A program made the translations under genes and the position numbers. From NCBI GenBank assembly GCA_019054805.1, contig JAHQIY010000006.1, positions 1,674,001-1,738,000 of the forward strand: 64,000 nt of DNA. Direction: 5' to 3'. Below are positions 60,106-64,000 of the stretch, piece by piece (positions within the stretch are counted from its first letter, which is position 1; each line of letters begins with the position of its first letter). Source of the DNA: Brachionus manjavacas. Its lineage: Eukaryota > Rotifera > Eurotatoria > Ploima > Brachionidae. The notes below the pieces were generated by a model that made no database searches, was not told the origin of the DNA, and saw nothing but the letters and a program-made list of their open reading frames with translations.

Positions 60106-60762
60106 TTAAATTAATTATTTTATTTGGTTGCACATATAAGTTAAATCTTGGCCACATAATTCCATGTAATCATATTAGTATAAAAAAAACCTTTTTCAAT
60201 TAAAACTACATGCAATAATATCCGAAAACCTTTTATTATTACATGTAAATGTGTGCGAAGGTTTACGGTAGTTTCCCAAGGCATTAACTTTTCAAGACGC
60301 GTGGAATTAAAGCTGCAAACTCCTTAAAGCAACTTTATTTTACTTATATTTGGGAAATATTTTTCGAAAATTTTACTAAAAAACAAATCAAAATTTTAAT
60401 TTTTTTAACTAGTTAAAAAATTTTTACTTAAAAATTAGTAAAATTTCGTAATTTTACCTAGGGGTGGAAAACCGGTTCCATAAAATCTGTCAGAAATTAA
60501 ATAACAAAATTTTAAAATTTTTTGAAATTTTTTGTATCAGAATTAAATTTAAATTTCTAATTTCTAATTTTTAAATTAATAATGAAAATCAAAAAAGAAT
60601 GACAAATTTTTTTATTTTAAGATTACTTGTTTTGAGAGTTTAATTAAAAAAAAATCTGCACAGTCATGGACTAAATTTTTAGACTTATTTAAGATTTAAT
60701 ATAATTAAAAAGAAATTTTTTTTATGCTAATCGCCAAAACATTTGATTTTTTTAAGATTTAA
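60106..60762. other. AT-rich spacer
   Basis: No supported feature. Confidence 0.35.
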
Positions 60763-60860
60763 AAAATAATAATAATAATATATATAAGCTACAGCAAGAC
60801 TAGCTTGCGAAGTTGGCCTACTAGGAGGTCACCTATGGTAGCTCCTTGCACATTACACAT
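60763..60860 (-). repeat. Dispersed (TTA)n-tailed repeat, copy 3
   Basis: A short TAA run is followed by AGCTACAGCAAGACTAGCTT, CCTACTAGGAGG and ACCTATGGTAGCTCCTTG. It belongs to the same family as 11.02 and 57.96 kb. Confidence 0.6.
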
Positions 60861-63160
60861 AGAAAAGTACTGCAAAAAGAAAAACTGTTTAAATTCTTAG
60901 GTCAAAATAAGAGTTCAGATTACAGATAGAAAATATGTTTCTTTTATAAGAACAGGAAAACTCTGCTTGTCCAAAATATAAAAAATTTCCTCAAAATGTC
61001 TTACTGTAAATATAACTAAATTTCCAAGTGTGGTGACTGATATTTTTCGGTGACTGATAATTTAATTTTTACAGAGTATTACCTAAACTTACTAGGACTC
61101 CCTGATTGAAAATTAAATATCTCTTCATCTCATTTGGATTTAATGCTAAAAGCTCATACCTAAAAAAATGATGTAAATTACAGAAATTTTCAATCAATTC
61201 AATCTAAATATTGAAAAATAATTGAAATTAGGATTTTTCCTAAATGTATATATATATATATAAATATATTAAAGGTCATACATAGAAAGACCTTTTAAAT
61301 AACTAGTTTTGAATGATTAACAAAGCAGCCAGACCAAATAAATAAAATAATCCGTAATTTAATATAGAATAAATACAATTAAGTGAAATTCAATATTTTT
61401 TTTTTTTTTATTTGAAAATAATCAAATTAAAATTAGAAACAAAAGCCTACAAATGATGCTAAAAATTTTTCCGGTCTCTCTTAATTTATGAACACTTCCT
61501 TATAGATATTTATTATAATGAAATTTTTTTAATTACTAGAGCAGAAAAAAACATATATCAATTCATTAATCCAAACGAATTATAAATATCAAAAAAATAA
61601 TCTGTTTTTCTAGCAAAATGATTAATCAGACTTTTAAAAAAAAATTAAAAATTGACAAGACAGATTGCGTTTTGGTGCTATGAGCCGCAATATTTATTAC
61701 CCTTGTCAGAACTGAAAAAAATTGATTAAGTAAAAATATTGGCCAAAAAATTAATTAAAAATTAGAAATTATTCAAAAAATAAGTGATAGGAAACATAGA
61801 ATTTGAAAAAAATTAAATTTAAAATAAATGCAAAAAAATCAGATATTACTGTATCCATCCGTATCAGATAACTTTAACATTAAAAATTTGCAAGCTTTGA
61901 TTTCTCTTCTAACATTATCTTTTTATAACGTTTTTATTTAATTTTATGAGCTATTCAATTAAAAAAAAAACTATTAAAAATCATGATTTCACAATATTAA
62001 TTGATGTTGCTATATTCTAAAAAATATGCCTTTAATTTATCATTTTTAACCATTTATTTAACAAAAAAATTATACCCGGGCAAAACAAAATTAAGAAGAT
62101 TTATTTTTTATTTAAAATTAAGCTTTGATTATTGTTTATTATAGAATTTTTAACAGAAAAAAGTTTTGCAAGCAACTGGATGAAAAAAAGAACTTAATTT
62201 CGAAATTTTATAAATATAGTTTGCAAATTTATGCAATTCTATAAATCACTATTTAAATAATATATTAAAAGTTAACTTAAAATTTTTTTTTTATATTTGT
62301 GAGTGAATAAAAAATATGAGTGTATATATTTATGAGTGTATATATGTTTAACCAAAGTCAACATTGATTCCATGTCACAGTTTTAGTAGTCCGCTACAAA
62401 ACTTCTTATTTTTAAATCTTTATCCTACTCTTTTTAAATTCGAATCATTTATTTTTTTTATGAATTGTCCACAGAAAAATTTTAAAGATTGAAATTTATA
62501 TTTAAAATAATCTAAAAAAAATTTTGAATTTATCCTATAAATATTTTTAAATGATTAATTTAAAAAATAATTTGATCTAAGGAGATTTGATTGCATTTAA
62601 TCAAATTTATAATAAAAAATTTTTTAGATCTTACAGTGTAAAATTAAGATTCCTTCTTTTATTTTTTTGTTTCTTTTATTTAAATAATCTAAATTTCCAA
62701 AACTTGTTCTGGAAATTTATTAGCTAATAAAAACTTTAATTGAATATATTTAGTTTTCACATAAATTCTGCATTCAATTCTAAATGATTTTTTTTTATCT
62801 ATTTGATTTTTCTTATCTATTGCTTATAGTGATATGCAAACTTGCATTTTTTGCTAATAAGTTCAATTCAAGTCAAAAAAACTTAAGCTAGCATTAATGG
62901 TGGATCATTTTTGGTCCATATTTTGATAAAAAAAAGTTAAGTTAATAGAATATTTGATCTTAATAACATGTTATTATATGATTTTTTAATCATCTTTAGA
63001 TTTAATAGATACTCCTTACGGATTAGGAAAAGTAAATTGTTTCAATATTTAAAAGGAGAGCGGCTTAAAATAGCAAGTAATAAATAACTTATTATATTTC
63101 TTTGTTATTATAACTATTTCATTTAATTGTTGTATAAAAAATTTCGTTTCCATTTTTTTT
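60861..63160. other. Long AT-rich spacer
   Basis: I read both strands and found no coding exon, RNA gene or definable transposon. A (TA)n run lies at 61247-61270. Confidence 0.35.
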
Positions 63161-63164
63161 TTAA

Positions 63165-63290
63165 ATGAAAAAGGTGACCAAGTCATCAGCAAACAAAAGA
63201 AAGAGTATTAGGTATATTTTGAACTTTTTAAAAGACAGCTTATGACTGAACCTTGAGGGACACCGGTTTCGATATAGATATAAAGAATTT
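63165..63290 (-). mobile_element. Short LINE RT fragment
   Basis: In two frames the complement gives TGVPQGSVIS and, after a gap, LFADDLVTF. These are the two conserved RT motifs of the Jockey-like family in this window brought close together by a deletion. Confidence 0.65.
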
Positions 63291-63544
63291 ATAATGTGAA
63301 CTCCATTTTCTGACATATTTGTTTCTATTGACGATCTATTAAAGATGTGATTATCTATAGATCTCCATTTCAGATTTCCCAGATACGTTTTTTACCATCC
63401 GTACAGGTTTTAAACTTCAATACGCGTCCATTGAGATTCAAAACATGTCCATATGGCTTTCATTTTTACACAACCTTCATGAGTTTAGTTTTATCATTAT
63501 TTTAGAAATAATGTTAGAGAAATTTGTCTTTTGAGATCTTTAAA

Positions 63545-63996
63545 GAAAAAATGGATTCGGAATTATAAAGGGAGATATTAGCCGATTTTTTAGTACCTTT
63601 TGCTGTTAAAAAGTTTAATTTACATTTTAAATTAAATCAGAATTACGATCCAAAGCATATGTCATTAATTTGCAAAGAATTTTTGAATCAAAAAAATATA
63701 ATTTGGGTAAAATTTATTTTTAATTTTTTTGCTTCTAAGTAGAGAGTTTGCTAATAATATTTTAAGGCTAAATCTCCATCCAGGTCGCCAGACTTGAATC
63801 AGATTAAAATGTTTTGGAACGATCCTAAAAATTTTGTTAGGAAAAATGAGATTTCAAAAGATGATGATGCTATTGCTGCCATCCGGGAATTTAAAAAGAC
63901 TTTGAGTCCAGAAAAATGTAAGAGATATATTAACCATTTAAAAATGTTTTTGCTGTTGTAATAGCTAAAGATGGAGAATGGTCAAATCATTTGTAA
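63545..63996 (+). pseudogene. Tc1/mariner-type transposase relic with a probable intron
   Basis: The plus strand reads MDSEL, a stop, then REILADFLVPFAVKKFNLHF, KLNQNYDPKHMSLICKEFLN and QKNIIW up to 63706. It resumes at 63767 with AKSPSRSPDLNQIKMFWNDP, KNFVRKNEISKDDDAIAAIR and EFKKTLSPEKCKRYINHLK. The order DNDPKH...SPDLNPIE-x-W is that of mariner-like DDE transposases. The catalytic Asp of QDNDPKH is Asn here and the Glu of SPDLNPIE is Lys. The 60 bases between (63707-63766) begin GTAAAA and end TTTTAAG, like the short introns of the host genes. The C terminus (VVIAKDGEWSNH) is in another frame. Confidence 0.75.
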
Positions 63997-64000
63997 AACA

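Noticed and set aside
60861-63160. A hidden gene in the long spacer
   Set aside because: Both strands were read for splice-flanked protein-like segments and known motifs; none could be supported.

Overview
The window looks like nuclear DNA of a small metazoan with a very AT-rich genome. Protein-coding genes are of animal type (CDK10, CCDC40, PRMT1, ERLEC1/erlectin, TP53RK, CCDC12, DPY30). Where introns exist, many are only about 45-60 nt, and the stop codons fit the standard code. CCDC40 implies motile cilia. The mix of CR1/Jockey-like non-LTR elements with Mutator-like (MULE), Merlin, hAT and mariner DNA transposons, plus WSC-domain secreted proteins, would fit a rotifer (Brachionus-like) or a related spiralian. 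That placement is inference from memory, not a search result.

Layout. 0.2-3.1 kb: a degraded CR1-like retrotransposon on the minus strand, apparently inside the intron of a gene whose first exon may be at 3133-3310. 6.0-7.0 kb: intronless CDK10-like kinase. 7.3-9.0 kb: two reverse transcriptase relics and a short inverted-repeat element. 9.6-18.7 kb: six-exon CCDC40; its two long introns hold three MULE relics. 19.0-20.1 kb: retrotransposon relic. 20.6-22.5 kb: four-exon WSC/EGF single-pass membrane protein. 23-34.5 kb: an almost pure transposon graveyard (ORF1 relic, Merlin relic, CR1-like element split by a MULE, Gypsy integrase, CR1 3' ends). 34.8-38.3 kb: an inverted partial duplication of the WSC/EGF gene, made of a near-identical EGF exon next to a diverged three-exon WSC gene. 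39.7-41.8 kb: retrotransposon fragments and a 235-bp MITE. 42.7-43.7 kb: intronless PRMT1. 46.8-50.3 kb: seven-exon ERLEC1 with two palindromic elements in its largest intron. 51.5-55.8 kb: a minus-strand cluster (an unidentified gene end, a 300-bp hAT MITE, TP53RK, CCDC12, DPY30, one more orphan exon). 56-64 kb: retrotransposon fragments, a long AAT microsatellite and a degraded mariner transposase containing a probable intron.

The host genes are unrelated housekeeping or ciliary genes and do not form one pathway. The most distinctive biology is the duplicated WSC/EGF locus, where exon phases allow a WSC module to be spliced to either of two alternative terminal exons, and the number of small inverted-repeat transposons with defined ends. 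I saw no tRNA, rRNA, CRISPR array or clear novel defence or metabolic system. All exon structures were deduced by eye from reading frame, GT/AG signals and family homology, without transcript data.
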